A stretch of DNA of 64,000 bases, taken from contig NZ_JAERQY020000002.1 of assembly GCF_016735495.2 (NCBI RefSeq), forward strand, positions 372,001 through 436,000, given 5' to 3'. Positions 37,679 to 47,382 of this stretch are shown here, piece by piece; position 1 is the stretch's first letter; every line of letters begins with the position of its first letter. The position numbers were made by a program, and so were the translations under genes. The DNA is from Lysobacter sp. MMG2. Lineage in GTDB: Bacteria > Pseudomonadota > Gammaproteobacteria > Xanthomonadales > Xanthomonadaceae. The notes beneath the pieces were generated by a model, which was not told the origin of the DNA, searched no databases, and worked only from the letters and a program-made list of their open reading frames with translations.

Positions 37679-39064
37679 TTACGCCACCACGCGATAGCAG
37701 GGCTTGTACTCGCCCGCGATCTTCATGCGGCGCTGTTCGACGAAGGCGCGAAGCAGTGCGTCGAGCGACTGCATCATGTCCGGATCGCCGTGGATTTCGA
37801 ACGGTCCGAACTGCTCGATGCGACGCATGCCGTCTTCCTTCACGTTGCCGGCGACGATGCCGGAGAACGCGCGGCGCAGGTCCGCCGCCAGTTCGTGCGG
37901 CCTGCGGCCGTGGTGCAGGTCGAGCGCCGCCATCGCCTCGTGCGTGGGCACGAAGGGACGCTGGAACGTCAGCGGGATGTCGATCGACCAGTTGAAGAAG
38001 AACGAGTCCTTCTGCGCGATGCGGTGCTCGCGAACTTTGCGGATGCCGGTGGCCATGTGCTTGGCCACCTTGTCCGGATCGCCGATGACGATCTCGTAGC
38101 GCTGCGTCGCCGCCTCGCCCAGCGTGAGGCGGATGAACTTGTCGATCTGCTCGAAATACGGCGCCGCGCCGGTCGGGCCGGTGAGGATCAGCGGGAACGG
38201 CAGGTGCGCGTTCTCTTCGCGCAGCAGGATGCCGAGCAGGTAGAGGATCTCTTCCGCCGTGCCGACGCCGCCCGGGAACACGATGATGCCGTGGCCCAGG
38301 CGCACGAACGCTTCGAGACGTTTCTCGATGTCCGGCATGATCACCAGGTGGTTGACGATCGGGTTCGGCGATTCGGCCGCGATGATGCCCGGCTCGGTGA
38401 TGCCGATGTAGCGCGTCTTGAATCGACGCTGCTTGGCGTGCGCGATCGTCGCGCCCTTCATCGGCCCCTTCATCGCGCCCGGGCCGCAGCCGGTGCAGAT
38501 GTCCAGGCCGCGCAGGCCCAGTTCGTACCCGACCTGCTTGGTGTAGACGTATTCGTCGCGCGAAATGGAATGTCCGCCCCAGCACACGACCAGGTTCGGA
38601 TCGGTCGGGTGCAGGATTCGCGCATTGCGCAGCAGGCCGAACACGCCGTCGGTGATGCCGTCGGTGCTGTCGAGGTCGCGCTTGGCGTCGGGGCCCAGCT
38701 CGATCACGGTGTAGGCCAGGTCGCGCACGACGGCGAAGAGCAGTTCGGCGACGCCGCGGATGATCTCGCCGTCGACGAAGGCCATTGCGGGCGCATGGTG
38801 CAGGTCGATGCGCATGCCGCGATCCTGCTGGTGCACTTCGATGTCGAATTCGGGGTACAGCTCGCGCGCGGCACGCGGGTCGTCGGACGCGCTGCCGCTG
38901 GTCAGCACCGCCAGCGCACAGCGGCGCAGCAGGTCGTGCATGCCGGTGGAAACATCGCGCAGACGGGCGACCTCGTCGCGTGAAAGGACATCCAGTCCGC
39001 CCTTCGGGTAGATGCGCGCGTTCACGGTGGGAAGGGTGGTTTCGATGGGGGTTGCGGTGCTCAT
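37679..39064 (-). CDS. ppnN: PpnN-like nucleotide 5'-monophosphate nucleosidase (LOG family)
   Basis: 461-residue protein of the LOG/YgdH family. E. coli PpnN cleaves purine and pyrimidine monophosphates to ribose 5-phosphate plus base and is controlled by (p)ppGpp. The core has the LOG motifs GCGPGAMKGPMKG and FPGGVGTAEEILYLLGILL, which include the catalytic glutamate and phosphate loop, and the extra N-terminal domain seen in PpnN (ARIYPKGGLDVLSRDEVARL). The C-terminal extension is also typical of this long form. It is a single gene; the terminator of the upstream receptor gene lies before its start. Confidence 0.93.
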   Translation of the reverse strand: MSTATPIETTLPTVNARIYPKGGLDVLSRDEVARLRDVSTGMHDLLRRCALAVLTSGSASDDPRAARELYPEFDIEVHQQDRGMRIDLHHAPAMAFVDGEIIRGVAELLFAVVRDLAYTVIELGPDAKRDLDSTDGITDGVFGLLRNARILHPTDPNLVVCWGGHSISRDEYVYTKQVGYELGLRGLDICTGCGPGAMKGPMKGATIAHAKQRRFKTRYIGITEPGIIAAESPNPIVNHLVIMPDIEKRLEAFVRLGHGIIVFPGGVGTAEEILYLLGILLREENAHLPFPLILTGPTGAAPYFEQIDKFIRLTLGEAATQRYEIVIGDPDKVAKHMATGIRKVREHRIAQKDSFFFNWSIDIPLTFQRPFVPTHEAMAALDLHHGRRPHELAADLRRAFSGIVAGNVKEDGMRRIEQFGPFEIHGDPDMMQSLDALLRAFVEQRRMKIAGEYKPCYRVVA

Positions 39065-39140
39065 TGCCTTCTCTGTGTTCTTCTCGTTACGTGCTTGTCG
39101 TTCTTTGGCCCTGCGACTCTAGCCCCCTGCCCCACAAAAA

Positions 39141-39170
39141 GAAAACGGCCGGGAGGTCCCGGCCGTTTTC
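39141..39170 (-). terminator. Terminator of the TonB-dependent receptor gene
   Basis: Perfect 14-bp inverted arms (GAAAACGGCCGGGA with TCCCGGCCGTTTTC) with a 2-base centre, followed on the minus strand by TTTTTGTGG. It begins 24 bases after the receptor stop codon. Confidence 0.9.
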
Positions 39171-39193
39171 GACAACGCATCAAGTCCGCTGGA

Positions 39194-42100
39194 TCAGAAC
39201 TCGTAGCGCACGCCCACCGACATCGACCACTGCGAGATGCCGTTGGTCTGGCCGTCCGCGTTGGTCGGGATACCCTTCGCGGTCGTCTGGCCGAACTCCT
39301 GGCCATTCGGGCCGTTGCCGCGGTAGCTGTACACGTACTTGCCGGTCGCCGGGTCGATGCCGACCAGGGTGGCGGCTGCGACGTTGGCGTTGAAGCCGTA
39401 GTCGATGACGTGGCCCCAATCCTTGTTCAACAGGTTGCCGATGTTCTGGATGTCGAACCAGATCTGCGACTTGTGGCCCTTGAAGAAGCCCGGCAGCTCC
39501 TGGCTGATGCGCACGTCGAAGGTGTTGACCCAGCTGGCGCGGAAGGCGTTCTCCGGAGCCACCTGACCCTTGTAGGCGTTCAGGTCCGTCTGCGTGCCCA
39601 GCCAGGTCCAGAACGCCTGCTCCATCGCCGGGTTCGCCACGAAGCGGTTCTGCGCGTTGAACGAACCGAACAGCACATCGCCCGGGCCCGCCGGCACGTA
39701 GAACAGGTCGTTGAAGGTGCGAGCGTCGCCGTTCGCGTCGCCGTTGAAGATGTAGCTGTACGGACGACCGCTGCGGCCTTCGTAGAACAGGCCGACGTGG
39801 GTGTTGTAGTCACCGAAGAACTTGTGGTCCCAGTTCAACGTGCCGGCGATGCGGTCGCGGATCTCGTAACGGGCGGTCGAGCTGGTCGGCTCGTTGATGT
39901 TGAAGCCCAGCTGCGAGCCGTAGCCCGAACCCGCGGTCGAGCTGGTCAGCGCCGACACTTCCTCGGCGTTGGTGTAGGTGTAGTACAGGCTCCACGACCA
40001 GTCGGTGTCGTCGCTGAAGGGCTTGCTCAGGCCGACGGTGAACTGCTGGCCCTTGCCCTTGCCGGTGTTCTCCAGCTGGTAGACGTCACCGAAGTAGCTG
40101 TTGTTGCCGAAGCGCGGCGTGGCGTTCTTGAGCGGCGAGTTCGGGTTGAAGTACAGCGTGCGGCCATCGGGGCCGGTGAAGCCGGGGCCGACGTTGAGCG
40201 AGCGGTAGAACAGGCCGTTCTTGACGTCGGTCATCAGCAGCTCGGCCGACGCGACGATGCCGTCCCACGGCGTCTCGACGTCCATGGCCAGGTTCGCCTT
40301 CCACACCGACGGCAGATCGAAGTCTTCCGAGATGAGGTTGACGTTGCGGATGCCGGTGCCCGTCGCCGGGATCGGCTGGTTCAGGCCGTCACCGCTGAAG
40401 TTCACGCCGTTGTTGCAACCGGTGGTGGGGTTCCAGCCGTTGGCGCCGGTGCCCATGCAGTTGATGACCTGCGTGTTCGTGGCCGACCACGTGCCCGGGG
40501 TGCCGTAGGCGACGTAGTTCATGCCCGTGCTGCTGTACGAGTTGCCGACCCACACCTGCGGCGCATCACCCTGGAACAGGCCCACGCCACCGCGCAGCTG
40601 CGCCGGACGCTCCCAGTCGAAGGTGTAGTTGAAGCCGAAGCGCGGCTGGATGATGTAGTCGTCGCTGTACGTGCTGGTGTTGTCCAGACCGAAGCCGCCG
40701 TTCGGGCAGCTGGTCGGGCCGGTGCCGTTGGCCACGCGCGGCGAGGCGAAGCACGGGTTGAACGGCGGAGCCGGCGTCGCTTCCGGACGGTCGGCGCGCA
40801 CGCCGGCACTCAGCGTCAGGTTCGGCGAGACATACCACGTGTCCTGCACGAAGAAGGCCAGGCGCTTGTCCTTGTAGCGCGCGGCGATCGCGTCCGGATC
40901 GGCCGGGTTGGTCTGCAGGTCGTAGTCGAAGTACTGGCCGCGACGCAGGTTGCCGAAGTCGGAGACACCGTTCACCTTCGGCACGTAGAAGCTGTAGTTG
41001 CCCCACGAGTCCTGCAGGAAGAAGTTGTAGATCTCGTTTTCGCTGTACTCGGCGCCGACCTTGAGGTCGTGGTCGCCCAGCGACCAGGTGCCGGCCGCGA
41101 AGTAGTTCCAGGTTTCGGTCAGCAGCGTGTTGCCCGGCGAGCTGCGCTCGGTGCCCAGGCGGATGGCGTCACCGGTGTTGATGGCCGTGGCCGGGTTGCC
41201 GTCGTCGAAGAAGACGCTGATGCTCGGCGCGGTGGTCGGGCTGACGCGGATCGCCGAGTAGTCGCGGTAGGAGGCCTTGAACTCGGTGGAGAAGGTGTCG
41301 GTCCAGTCGCTGAAGAGCTGGCCGACGTAGCTTTCCACGGTCTTGACGTGGTTGTACCAGTTGGAGCTCAGCGCCAGCACGCTGGCGGTGGAGGCTTCCG
41401 GACGCACGCGGTTCTGCTCGAGCTTGCTGTAACGCAGGCTGGCACGGTGGGCGTCGTTGATGTTCCAGTCGATCTTGAGCGCGTACTCCTCCAGCTCCGT
41501 GTCGCCGGTGCCGCTGGTGCTGCCCGGGTCGAAGCCCCACACGCTGCGCGCGATGTCCTGCACGGTGCCGACGTCGGCGGCGGTGAAGTCCGCGCCCACG
41601 GCCAGCGGGTTGGTGCCCTGGTCCTTGCCGGCCGGGCCGATGTCGGTCTGCTTGAACTTCTCGTAGTTGGCGAAGAAGAACAGCTTGTCCTTGATCAGCG
41701 GACCACCGAAGGTCATGCCGTAGGTCGTCTCGTCCTTGAACTCGTCGAACGGCAGGCCGGTGATGTCCAGCGTGCTGCCCGCAACGCGGGCCGGGTAGTC
41801 GCCGAACCAGTCGCCATCACGGTAGTAACCGTAGATGGTGCCGTGGAATTCGTTGGTGCCCGACTTGGTGACGGCGTTGACGTTGGCGCCTGCAGCGCCC
41901 GAGAACGACACGTCGTAGTTGGACACGTTGACGTCGATGGCCTCGATCGCGTCCATCGACACCGGCTGGCGCTGGGTCGGCATGTTGTTGCCTTCCAGGC
42001 CGAAGGTGTCGCTGGCCGAGACGCCGTCGATGGTGATCTTGTTGAAGCGCGGGTTCTGGCCGCCGGCGGAGATGGAGCCCGACGCGCGGTCGGTGACCGC

Positions 42101-42613
42101 CAGGCGCGGATCCAGGCGCATGTAGTCCTGGATGTTGCCGTTGACCGATGGCAGCGACTCGATGGTCTGGCGGCTGACGCTCGTGCCCGCGCCCATCTTG
42201 GTCGCGCTGAAGACGTCGGAGCCGCCGACCGCAACCGCGGTAACGGCGTCGAGCGTGGTGAGGTCGCCGGTAAGCGCGGCGTTGATCGTGTTGACCTTGT
42301 TCAGATCGAGGAAGACGTTGTCCTCGGTCTTGGTGCCCTCACCCGGCTTGGTGATGTTGACCGTGTACGGGCCGCCGACGCGCAGGCCGCGCGCGGAGTA
42401 GCGGCCGCTCGCGTCGGTGGTCGCGCGGCTCACGGTTCCGGATTCGACGTGAGTGATGGTGACTTCGGCGCCGGCGACGGGCTGGCCGTCGGTGCGGGTC
42501 ACCATGCCGCCGACGCCGGCGGACGTGGCCTGCGCGAACACCGGTGCGGATGCGAGTGCGGCGAGCAGGCCAAGCGTGAGCTTGGACATGCGGACGCGGT
42601 TGGTCTGGGTCAT
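39194..42613 (-). CDS. Oar-like TonB-dependent receptor
   Basis: Outer-membrane beta-barrel receptor of 1139 residues with a signal peptide ending VFAQA. An N-terminal carboxypeptidase-regulatory-like (Ig-fold) domain covers about residues 30-110 (GMVTRTDGQPVAGAEVTITH, with SGRYSARGLRVGGPYTV), then the plug (TGDLTTLDAVTAV onward), then a long barrel whose C-terminus SMSVGVRYEF ends in the usual aromatic OMP signal. This layout matches the Oar/OmpA-related receptors of Xanthomonadales and Myxococcus, for which the substrate is generally unknown. The upstream region holds a Pho-box-like direct repeat, which hints at phosphate control. The ATG has GAGG seven bases upstream. Confidence 0.93.
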   Translation of the reverse strand: MTQTNRVRMSKLTLGLLAALASAPVFAQATSAGVGGMVTRTDGQPVAGAEVTITHVESGTVSRATTDASGRYSARGLRVGGPYTVNITKPGEGTKTEDNVFLDLNKVNTINAALTGDLTTLDAVTAVAVGGSDVFSATKMGAGTSVSRQTIESLPSVNGNIQDYMRLDPRLAVTDRASGSISAGGQNPRFNKITIDGVSASDTFGLEGNNMPTQRQPVSMDAIEAIDVNVSNYDVSFSGAAGANVNAVTKSGTNEFHGTIYGYYRDGDWFGDYPARVAGSTLDITGLPFDEFKDETTYGMTFGGPLIKDKLFFFANYEKFKQTDIGPAGKDQGTNPLAVGADFTAADVGTVQDIARSVWGFDPGSTSGTGDTELEEYALKIDWNINDAHRASLRYSKLEQNRVRPEASTASVLALSSNWYNHVKTVESYVGQLFSDWTDTFSTEFKASYRDYSAIRVSPTTAPSISVFFDDGNPATAINTGDAIRLGTERSSPGNTLLTETWNYFAAGTWSLGDHDLKVGAEYSENEIYNFFLQDSWGNYSFYVPKVNGVSDFGNLRRGQYFDYDLQTNPADPDAIAARYKDKRLAFFVQDTWYVSPNLTLSAGVRADRPEATPAPPFNPCFASPRVANGTGPTSCPNGGFGLDNTSTYSDDYIIQPRFGFNYTFDWERPAQLRGGVGLFQGDAPQVWVGNSYSSTGMNYVAYGTPGTWSATNTQVINCMGTGANGWNPTTGCNNGVNFSGDGLNQPIPATGTGIRNVNLISEDFDLPSVWKANLAMDVETPWDGIVASAELLMTDVKNGLFYRSLNVGPGFTGPDGRTLYFNPNSPLKNATPRFGNNSYFGDVYQLENTGKGKGQQFTVGLSKPFSDDTDWSWSLYYTYTNAEEVSALTSSTAGSGYGSQLGFNINEPTSSTARYEIRDRIAGTLNWDHKFFGDYNTHVGLFYEGRSGRPYSYIFNGDANGDARTFNDLFYVPAGPGDVLFGSFNAQNRFVANPAMEQAFWTWLGTQTDLNAYKGQVAPENAFRASWVNTFDVRISQELPGFFKGHKSQIWFDIQNIGNLLNKDWGHVIDYGFNANVAAATLVGIDPATGKYVYSYRGNGPNGQEFGQTTAKGIPTNADGQTNGISQWSMSVGVRYEF

Positions 42614-42756
42614 ACGATGGCCTCGGTATTGTTCACAAGAGGAAAGCGAGGCACGACCCCGGTCGTACCCGCGCGAGAAGTTCTTGGTTTCGCCCCCTGG
42701 GGCGCCGGGGCCGGAGCCCCGCCGTTAACAGCAGTTTAACAGGCTAGGTAGGGTCT

Positions 42757-42774
42757 GTGACAGAGACGTGACGG
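42757..42774 (-). promoter_or_regulatory. Pho-box-like direct repeat upstream of the receptor gene
   Basis: On the minus strand CCGTCAC-GTCT-CTGTCAC: two 7-base half-sites, differing at one position, with an exact 4-base spacer, the 11-base period of PhoB sites. Ten bases further downstream is TAGCCT as a possible -10 element. The site is 144 bases ahead of the receptor ATG. A TGTTAA repeat pair lies between (42722-42740). A chance match is possible. Confidence 0.45.
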
Positions 42775-42852
42775 CCGTCAACAACCGCCATAAACCGTCA
42801 ACCCGTTCTTCACGCGGCCTACGGGCAATTCGGCCCCATGGGCGTCACAAAA

Positions 42853-42882
42853 AACCCGACCGGCGGCAGGCGCGGGTCGGGT
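42853..42882 (-). terminator. Terminator of the marC-like gene
   Basis: Arms AACCCGAC and GTCGGGTT (minus strand) around a 14-base loop, followed by TTTTG. It begins 27 bases after the marC stop codon. Confidence 0.8.
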
Positions 42883-42909
42883 TCGGGCCGGGGCCGGCGA
42901 GGGGCGGCG

Positions 42910-43506
42910 TCAGGGCGGGGAGATCTTGAGGTAGGTGCCCAGGCCGTCGAGGAACATCTGCACCGAGATTGCCACCAGCAGCATGCCCATCAGGCGTTCG
43001 ATGGCGGTCAGCGCGCGGCGGCCGAGCAGTTTGTAGAGCAGCGTGGCCGAGAACAGGATCGCGGCCGTCGCGCCCCAGGCGACGAGCAGGGCGATGCTCC
43101 AGTCGGTCAGGCGAGCGGGCTCGTTGCTGCCCATCAGCATCACCGCCGCCATGCCGGACGGGCCGGCCACCAGCGGGATCGCCATCGGGACGATGAAAGG
43201 CTCGCCGTCCGGGAGCTCACCCATCAGACCTTCCGGTGGCGGAAAGATCATGCGGATGCCGATGAGGAACAGCACGATGCCGCCGGCGATGGAGACCGAC
43301 TCCTGGCGCAGATGCATCAGCTCCAGCGCGTACTTGCCGCCCCACAGGAACAGCATCAGCACCGCCAGCGCGATCAGCAGCTCGCGCGCCAGCACGATGC
43401 GCTGCCGCTTGGGCGGCAGACCGCGCAGCAGGCTCAGGAATACCGGAACGTTGCCCAGCGGGTCGAGGATCAGGAACAGCAGCAGCGCGGCAGAAGCGAT
43501 GGTCAT
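42910..43506 (-). CDS. MarC-family integral membrane protein
   Basis: A 198-residue membrane protein with six predicted helices and the MarC (YhgN/YchE) pattern: LILDPLGNVPVFLSLLRGL near the N-terminus, VSIAGGIVLFLIGIRMIF in the middle, then PLVAGPSGMAAVMLM, and the C-terminal ERLMGMLLVAISVQMFLDGL. Despite the name, no drug-export role is established for these proteins. It is followed in transcription by nothing on this strand except its terminator. It starts 10 bases after the SDR gene ends and may share its message. Confidence 0.93.
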   Translation of the reverse strand: MTIASAALLLFLILDPLGNVPVFLSLLRGLPPKRQRIVLARELLIALAVLMLFLWGGKYALELMHLRQESVSIAGGIVLFLIGIRMIFPPPEGLMGELPDGEPFIVPMAIPLVAGPSGMAAVMLMGSNEPARLTDWSIALLVAWGATAAILFSATLLYKLLGRRALTAIERLMGMLLVAISVQMFLDGLGTYLKISPP

Positions 43507-43516
43507 CGGCGTGGCG

Positions 43517-44284
43517 TCACTGCAACTGGGTCAGGGAGACGGCGGCGGGCGACGGTGCCCAGACCTTGCCACGGTGCGCGGCGCCGTCCGGCGACAGCAG
43601 CGTCACGCACGCGGCGGCATAGGCGATCGGCTCCATCGCGACGCGATCGTTCTCTTCCACGTACGCCTTGGCGCGCAGCGGCGTACGCATCGGGCCGGGC
43701 TGCAGGCCCGACACGCGCACGGGCGAATTGGCGAGTTCGGCATGGAGCATGCGCACCAGGCCTTCGAGCCCCTGCTTGGCGAGACCGTAACCGCCCCAGT
43801 ACGCCTGGCCGATGCGCGAGGCATCGTCCACCACGAACACCACGGCAGCATCCTCCGCCTTCGCCAGCAGCGGCAGGCAGGCCTGCGTCAGCCACCACGG
43901 TGCGGTGAGGTTGACGTGCAACGCGCGCGCGAACACCGCCGGATCGGTCTGCGCCAGCGGCGTGAGCCCGGCGAAGTCGGCGGCGCAATGCAGCACGCCG
44001 TCCAGACGGCCGAGTTCGCTTTCGATGCGCTGCGCCAGTTCGGCGTAGTCGTCGGCGGACGCGCCTTCCAGGTCGAGCGGATACAGCAGCGGCTCCGGCC
44101 CGATCTGCGCCAGCGCGTCGTACACGCGGTTCAACTTCGGCACCTTGCGGCCGAGCAGCACGACCGTCGCACCGGCACGCGCGCATGCCTGCGCAGCGGC
44201 GCTGCCGAGTCCACCGTGCGCGCCGGTCACCAGAACGACACGGCCTTCGAGCGAACGGGCGCCCGGTGCTTCGGACCCGATCAC
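43517..44284 (-). CDS. Short-chain dehydrogenase/reductase, YciK-like
   Basis: NAD(P)-binding oxidoreductase of 255 residues. The Rossmann loop is VLVTGAHGGLGSAAA, the segment LDGVLHCAADFAGLTPLAQT takes the place of NNAG with CAAD, and the catalytic Y-x3-K is in YWGGYGLAKQGLEG. The order and WGGYGLAK match E. coli YciK. GTG at 44284 is chosen because it overlaps the stop of grxD (GTGA), which implies coupled translation. The change of NNAG to CAAD leaves the adenine-binding role uncertain. Substrate unknown. Confidence 0.88.
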   Translation of the reverse strand: MIGSEAPGARSLEGRVVLVTGAHGGLGSAAAQACARAGATVVLLGRKVPKLNRVYDALAQIGPEPLLYPLDLEGASADDYAELAQRIESELGRLDGVLHCAADFAGLTPLAQTDPAVFARALHVNLTAPWWLTQACLPLLAKAEDAAVVFVVDDASRIGQAYWGGYGLAKQGLEGLVRMLHAELANSPVRVSGLQPGPMRTPLRAKAYVEENDRVAMEPIAYAAACVTLLSPDGAAHRGKVWAPSPAAVSLTQLQ

Positions 44285-44601
44285 TGGCGCTGCGTCTCGC
44301 TGATCATGCGTGCCAGCTCGCCGGACTCGAACAGTTCCAGCGTGATGTCGCACCCGCCGATCAGCTCGCCATGGATGAAGAGCTGCGGGAACGTCGGCCA
44401 GTTGGAGTAACGCGGCAGGTTCGCGCGAATCTCCGGGTCCTCCAGCACGTTGACCGTGTGCAGTTCGTTCGCACCGGCGGCCTTGAGCGCCTGCACGGCG
44501 CGGCTGGAGAAGCCGCACATCGGGAACTGCGCGGTGCCCTTCATGAAAAGGACGATCGGGTGGCTTTCGACTTCGGCCTGGATCCGCTCCATCACGGACA
44601 T
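44281..44601 (-). CDS. grxD: Monothiol glutaredoxin (Grx4 type)
   Basis: 106-residue monothiol glutaredoxin that binds and passes on [2Fe-2S] clusters with glutathione and helps deliver them. The active site is C29-G-F-S32 in [16 protein letters not shown], preceded by the KGT motif, and later [16 protein letters not shown] has the GSH-binding TFP and GG motifs. The ATG at 44601 has AGGAG eight bases upstream; frame sequence further upstream is not family-like. It is divergent from sodB, which also depends on iron. It leads into the YciK-like gene by a four-base overlap. Confidence 0.96.
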   Translation of the reverse strand: MSVMERIQAEVESHPIVLFMKGTAQFPMCGFSSRAVQALKAAGANELHTVNVLEDPEIRANLPRYSNWPTFPQLFIHGELIGGCDITLELFESGELARMISETQRQ

Positions 44602-44758
44602 GGATGCAACTCCTGCAATGGTGCGTTGCCCTGCGATTGACGGCACGGCAACGGAACGTGGGGATAGAATGTCCAATTGTAAGCCTTCCCGAGCCGCGGA
44701 CGCGCTCAAGTCCAGGACGCCGCCCGGCATTCCCCTAGCCAGCCCCCAGGAGCCCGCA

Positions 44759-45337
44759 ATGGCCATCGAACTGCCCCCCCTGCCCTACGACCGCACCGCG
44801 CTGGAACCGCACATCTCCGGCGAGACGCTGGACTACCACTACGGCAAGCATCACAAGACCTACGTGGACAACCTCAACAAGATGATCGAGGGCACGGAGT
44901 TCGCGAGCCTGTCGCTGGAAGAGATCATCCGCAAGTCGCAGGGCGGCATGTTCAACAACGCCGCGCAGGTGTGGAACCACACCTTCTACTGGAACTGCCT
45001 CTCGCCCAAGGGCGGCGGTGAGCCGACTGGCGCGCTGGCCGATCTGATCAACAAGGCGTTCGGCGATTTCGCCAAGTTCAAGGAAGAGTTCACGAAGGTC
45101 TCCGTGGGCACCTTCGGTTCGGGCTGGGGCTGGCTGCTGCAGCGCCCGGACGGCTCGCTGGGCCTGGTGAGCACCTCCAACGCCGCCACGCCGCTGACCG
45201 GCGAGGACACCGCGCTGCTGACCTGCGACGTGTGGGAACACGCCTACTACATCGATTACCGCAACGCCCGTCCGAAGTACCTGGAAGCGTTCTGGAACCT
45301 GGTCAACTGGGACTTCGTGGCGTCGAACCTGAAGTAA
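44759..45337 (+). CDS. sodB: Superoxide dismutase, iron type
   Basis: Cytoplasmic dismutase of 192 residues that turns superoxide into peroxide and oxygen. Metal ligands are visible: H27 in [13 protein letters not shown], the histidine in [12 protein letters not shown], and the Asp and His of [25 protein letters not shown] and [11 protein letters not shown] are characteristic of the Fe/cambialistic group. Start ATG at 44759 has AGGAG ten bases upstream. The terminator that follows is shared with purK. The short upstream region contains TAGAAT at 44665-44670 as a possible -10, but no matching -35 was found. Confidence 0.97.
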   Translation: MAIELPPLPYDRTALEPHISGETLDYHYGKHHKTYVDNLNKMIEGTEFASLSLEEIIRKSQGGMFNNAAQVWNHTFYWNCLSPKGGGEPTGALADLINKAFGDFAKFKEEFTKVSVGTFGSGWGWLLQRPDGSLGLVSTSNAATPLTGEDTALLTCDVWEHAYYIDYRNARPKYLEAFWNLVNWDFVASNLK

Positions 45338-45360
45338 GGGTCGATCCGCGCGCAACAAAA

Positions 45361-45386
45361 AAACGGCCGGCGAAACCCGGCCGTTT
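45361..45386. terminator. Bidirectional terminator between sodB and purK
   Basis: AAACGGCCGG pairs perfectly with CCGGCCGTTT around CGAAAC. An A-run precedes it and a T-rich run follows it, so it can end transcription from sodB (+) and from purK (-). Confidence 0.9.
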
Positions 45387-45410
45387 TCGTTTCCGCCGCG
45401 ACGTCGGCGA

Positions 45411-46550
45411 TCAGCGCAACGCTTCGATCACCGGCGCGACCTGCGCCTGCCGGCCCAGCGCTTCGCCGACGCGCTCCAGCGAGAGCGCCAGCACGTGCGC
45501 ATTGTCGGCGCGCAGCGTCGCGTGCCCGACCTTGCGGCCTTCGCGCGGCTGCTTGCCGTAGTCGTGCCAGTGGCCGCCGGGTTCGCGCAGCATCGGCAAC
45601 GCGTCGGGCATCTGCCCGATCCAGTTGAGCATGCACGCCAGTCCGAGCATGCGCGTATCGCCCAGCGGCAGGCCGAGCACGGCGCGCAGGTGGTTCTGGA
45701 ACTGGCTGGTCTCGCTGCCTTCGATGGTCCAGTGGCCGGAGTTGTGCACGCGCGGGGCGAGTTCGTTGGCAAGCAGCTCATCGTCGCGGCAGAACAGCTC
45801 CAGCGCGAACACGCCGACATAGTCCATCGCTTCGCCCAGGCGGCGCGCGTAGTCGTAGGCGATCTCGCTCAATGCGCTGTCCACGGTGGCAGGCGCCAGG
45901 CTCGCCGACAGCACGCCGTCGACGTGCCAGTTCTCGGTGAGCGGCCAGGCGCGGAATTCGCCGTCGCGGCCGCGCACGGCGACCACCGACAGCTCGCGCT
46001 GGAAATGCACGAAGCCTTCCAGGATCAGCCCGACCTTGCCCGCCTGCGCGCCCAGCGCGTCCCACGCCGCGTCGGCATCGGCGGGCGTCTTGATGCGGAA
46101 CTGGCCCTTGCCGTCGTAGCCGAGCCGGCGCGTCTTGAGGATGCAAGGCGTGCCGATCTCCAGGAGTGCCGCATCGAGCTGCTCACGCGTGTCGATGGCC
46201 GCAAACGGCGGCACGGGAATGCCGAGCTGCTGGAACAAGGTCTTTTCCGCCAGGCGATCCTGCGCGGTCGCCAGCGCACCGGGGTTCGGGAACACCGACA
46301 CCCGCTCGCTCAACCATTGCGCCGATTCGGCGGGCACGTTCTCGAAGTCGAACGTCGCCACGTCCACGCGCGAGGCGAACTCGGCCAACGCGGCCTCGTC
46401 CCGGTAGTCGCCCACCACCATCGGCGCAAACTGCCCGGCGCAGGCATCGGCGACGTTGTCCATCACCAGGAAGCGCAAGCCGAGCGGCGCGCCGGAAAGC
46501 GCGAGCATGCGGGCCAGCTGCCCGCCACCGAGGATGCCGACCGTGGTCAT
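45411..46550 (-). CDS. purK: 5-(carboxyamino)imidazole ribonucleotide synthase
   Basis: ATP-grasp enzyme that carboxylates AIR to N5-CAIR in purine synthesis, 379 residues. The N-terminal Rossmann-like domain starts [18 protein letters not shown], the ATP-grasp lobes include [17 protein letters not shown] and [13 protein letters not shown], and metal-binding [20 protein letters not shown] with [15 protein letters not shown] is conserved. It overlaps the end of purE by four bases (ATGA), so the two enzymes of this step are translated together. Confidence 0.97.
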   Translation of the reverse strand: MTTVGILGGGQLARMLALSGAPLGLRFLVMDNVADACAGQFAPMVVGDYRDEAALAEFASRVDVATFDFENVPAESAQWLSERVSVFPNPGALATAQDRLAEKTLFQQLGIPVPPFAAIDTREQLDAALLEIGTPCILKTRRLGYDGKGQFRIKTPADADAAWDALGAQAGKVGLILEGFVHFQRELSVVAVRGRDGEFRAWPLTENWHVDGVLSASLAPATVDSALSEIAYDYARRLGEAMDYVGVFALELFCRDDELLANELAPRVHNSGHWTIEGSETSQFQNHLRAVLGLPLGDTRMLGLACMLNWIGQMPDALPMLREPGGHWHDYGKQPREGRKVGHATLRADNAHVLALSLERVGEALGRQAQVAPVIEALR

Positions 46551-47050
46551 CGGCGCGGGTCGTCGTTGGCCAGCACGTCGTCGGTCTGGCGGGTGCGGAA
46601 GGCCTCCAGGGCCTGGCCGATGGCGGGCTGTTCGTTCGCCAGCATGGCCGCGGCGAACAGAGCCGCATTGGCCGCGCCGGCGTTGCCGATGGCGAATGTG
46701 GCGACCGGGATGCCGGCGGGCATCTGCACGATCGACAGCAGCGAATCCATGCCGTTGAGCGCCTTGCTCTGCACCGGCACGCCCAGCACCGGAACGGCGG
46801 TCTTGGACGCCAGCATGCCCGGCAGGTGGGCCGCACCGCCGGCGCCGGCGATGATCGCGCGCAGGCCGCGCGACTTCGCCGTGGCGGCGTAGTCGAACAG
46901 CACGTCCGGCGTGCGATGCGCCGACACGACGCGCACTTCGTGCGGGACGCCCAGCGCCTCCAGCTTCGCGGCGGCATGCTGCATCGTCTCCCAGTCGGAG
47001 CGCGAGCCCATCACGATGCCCACGAGCGGGGCGGCGGCGGTGTCGGACAT
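46547..47050 (-). CDS. purE: N5-carboxyaminoimidazole ribonucleotide mutase
   Basis: Class I PurE, which moves the carboxyl group from N5 to C4 of CAIR. 167 residues, homo-octamer in relatives. Motifs: [17 protein letters not shown], the catalytic-histidine region [12 protein letters not shown], and [20 protein letters not shown]. The ATG at 47050 is chosen as the domain begins a few residues later and AAGG is eight bases upstream. A TAGAAT box (47081-47076, minus strand) is a possible -10 about 25 bases upstream of the ATG. Confidence 0.97.
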   Translation of the reverse strand: MSDTAAAPLVGIVMGSRSDWETMQHAAAKLEALGVPHEVRVVSAHRTPDVLFDYAATAKSRGLRAIIAGAGGAAHLPGMLASKTAVPVLGVPVQSKALNGMDSLLSIVQMPAGIPVATFAIGNAGAANAALFAAAMLANEQPAIGQALEAFRTRQTDDVLANDDPRR

Positions 47051-47112
47051 TGGTCGAGCCTTGGGACAAAGACGTATTCTACCGTCCCGCATTCCCCCCG
47101 GCACCGCATTCC

Positions 47113-47382
47113 ATGGACCGCAAGCTGCTCGACCTGCTCGTCTGCCCCACCACGCGCCAGCCGCTGCAACTGCTGGACAGCCGAGGTTTGCAGGCGTTGA
47201 ACGCCGCCATCCAGGCCGGCGGGCTGCAGCGCGCCGACGGCAGCACCCAGACCGAAACCCTACGCGAGGCCCTGGTCACGCGCGATCGCAAGACGGTCTA
47301 CCGCGTCGACGACGGCATCCCGGTCCTGCTGGCCGAAGAGGCCTTCGTTACCGCGCAGGTCCCGGACTTCCCCGGCGCATGA
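47113..47382 (+). CDS. Trm112-like small protein (YcaR/UPF0434 type)
   Basis: An 89-residue protein beginning [21 protein letters not shown], the usual start of the bacterial Trm112/YcaR family. The C-terminal segment [15 protein letters not shown] is the family's second conserved block. Only one cysteine of the metal knuckle pattern (VCPTT) is kept, so zinc binding is doubtful. Longer than E. coli YcaR by about 30 residues because of a middle insert. Its stop codon overlaps the nadC start (ATGA), so both are probably translated from one message. In related systems Trm112 activates methyltransferases, but this is not shown for the bacterial forms. Confidence 0.88.
   Translation: MDRKLLDLLVCPTTRQPLQLLDSRGLQALNAAIQAGGLQRADGSTQTETLREALVTRDRKTVYRVDDGIPVLLAEEAFVTAQVPDFPGA

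Noticed and set aside
39095-42739. Plus-strand open frame of about 1200 codons opposite the receptor gene
   Set aside because: Low-complexity Val/Ala/Arg/Gly translation; the receptor on the other strand has a signal peptide, plug, barrel and C-terminal aromatic residue.
44637-44670. Sigma-70 promoter for sodB (TTGACG with TAGAAT)
   Set aside because: The spacer would be 22 bases, outside the usual 16-19.
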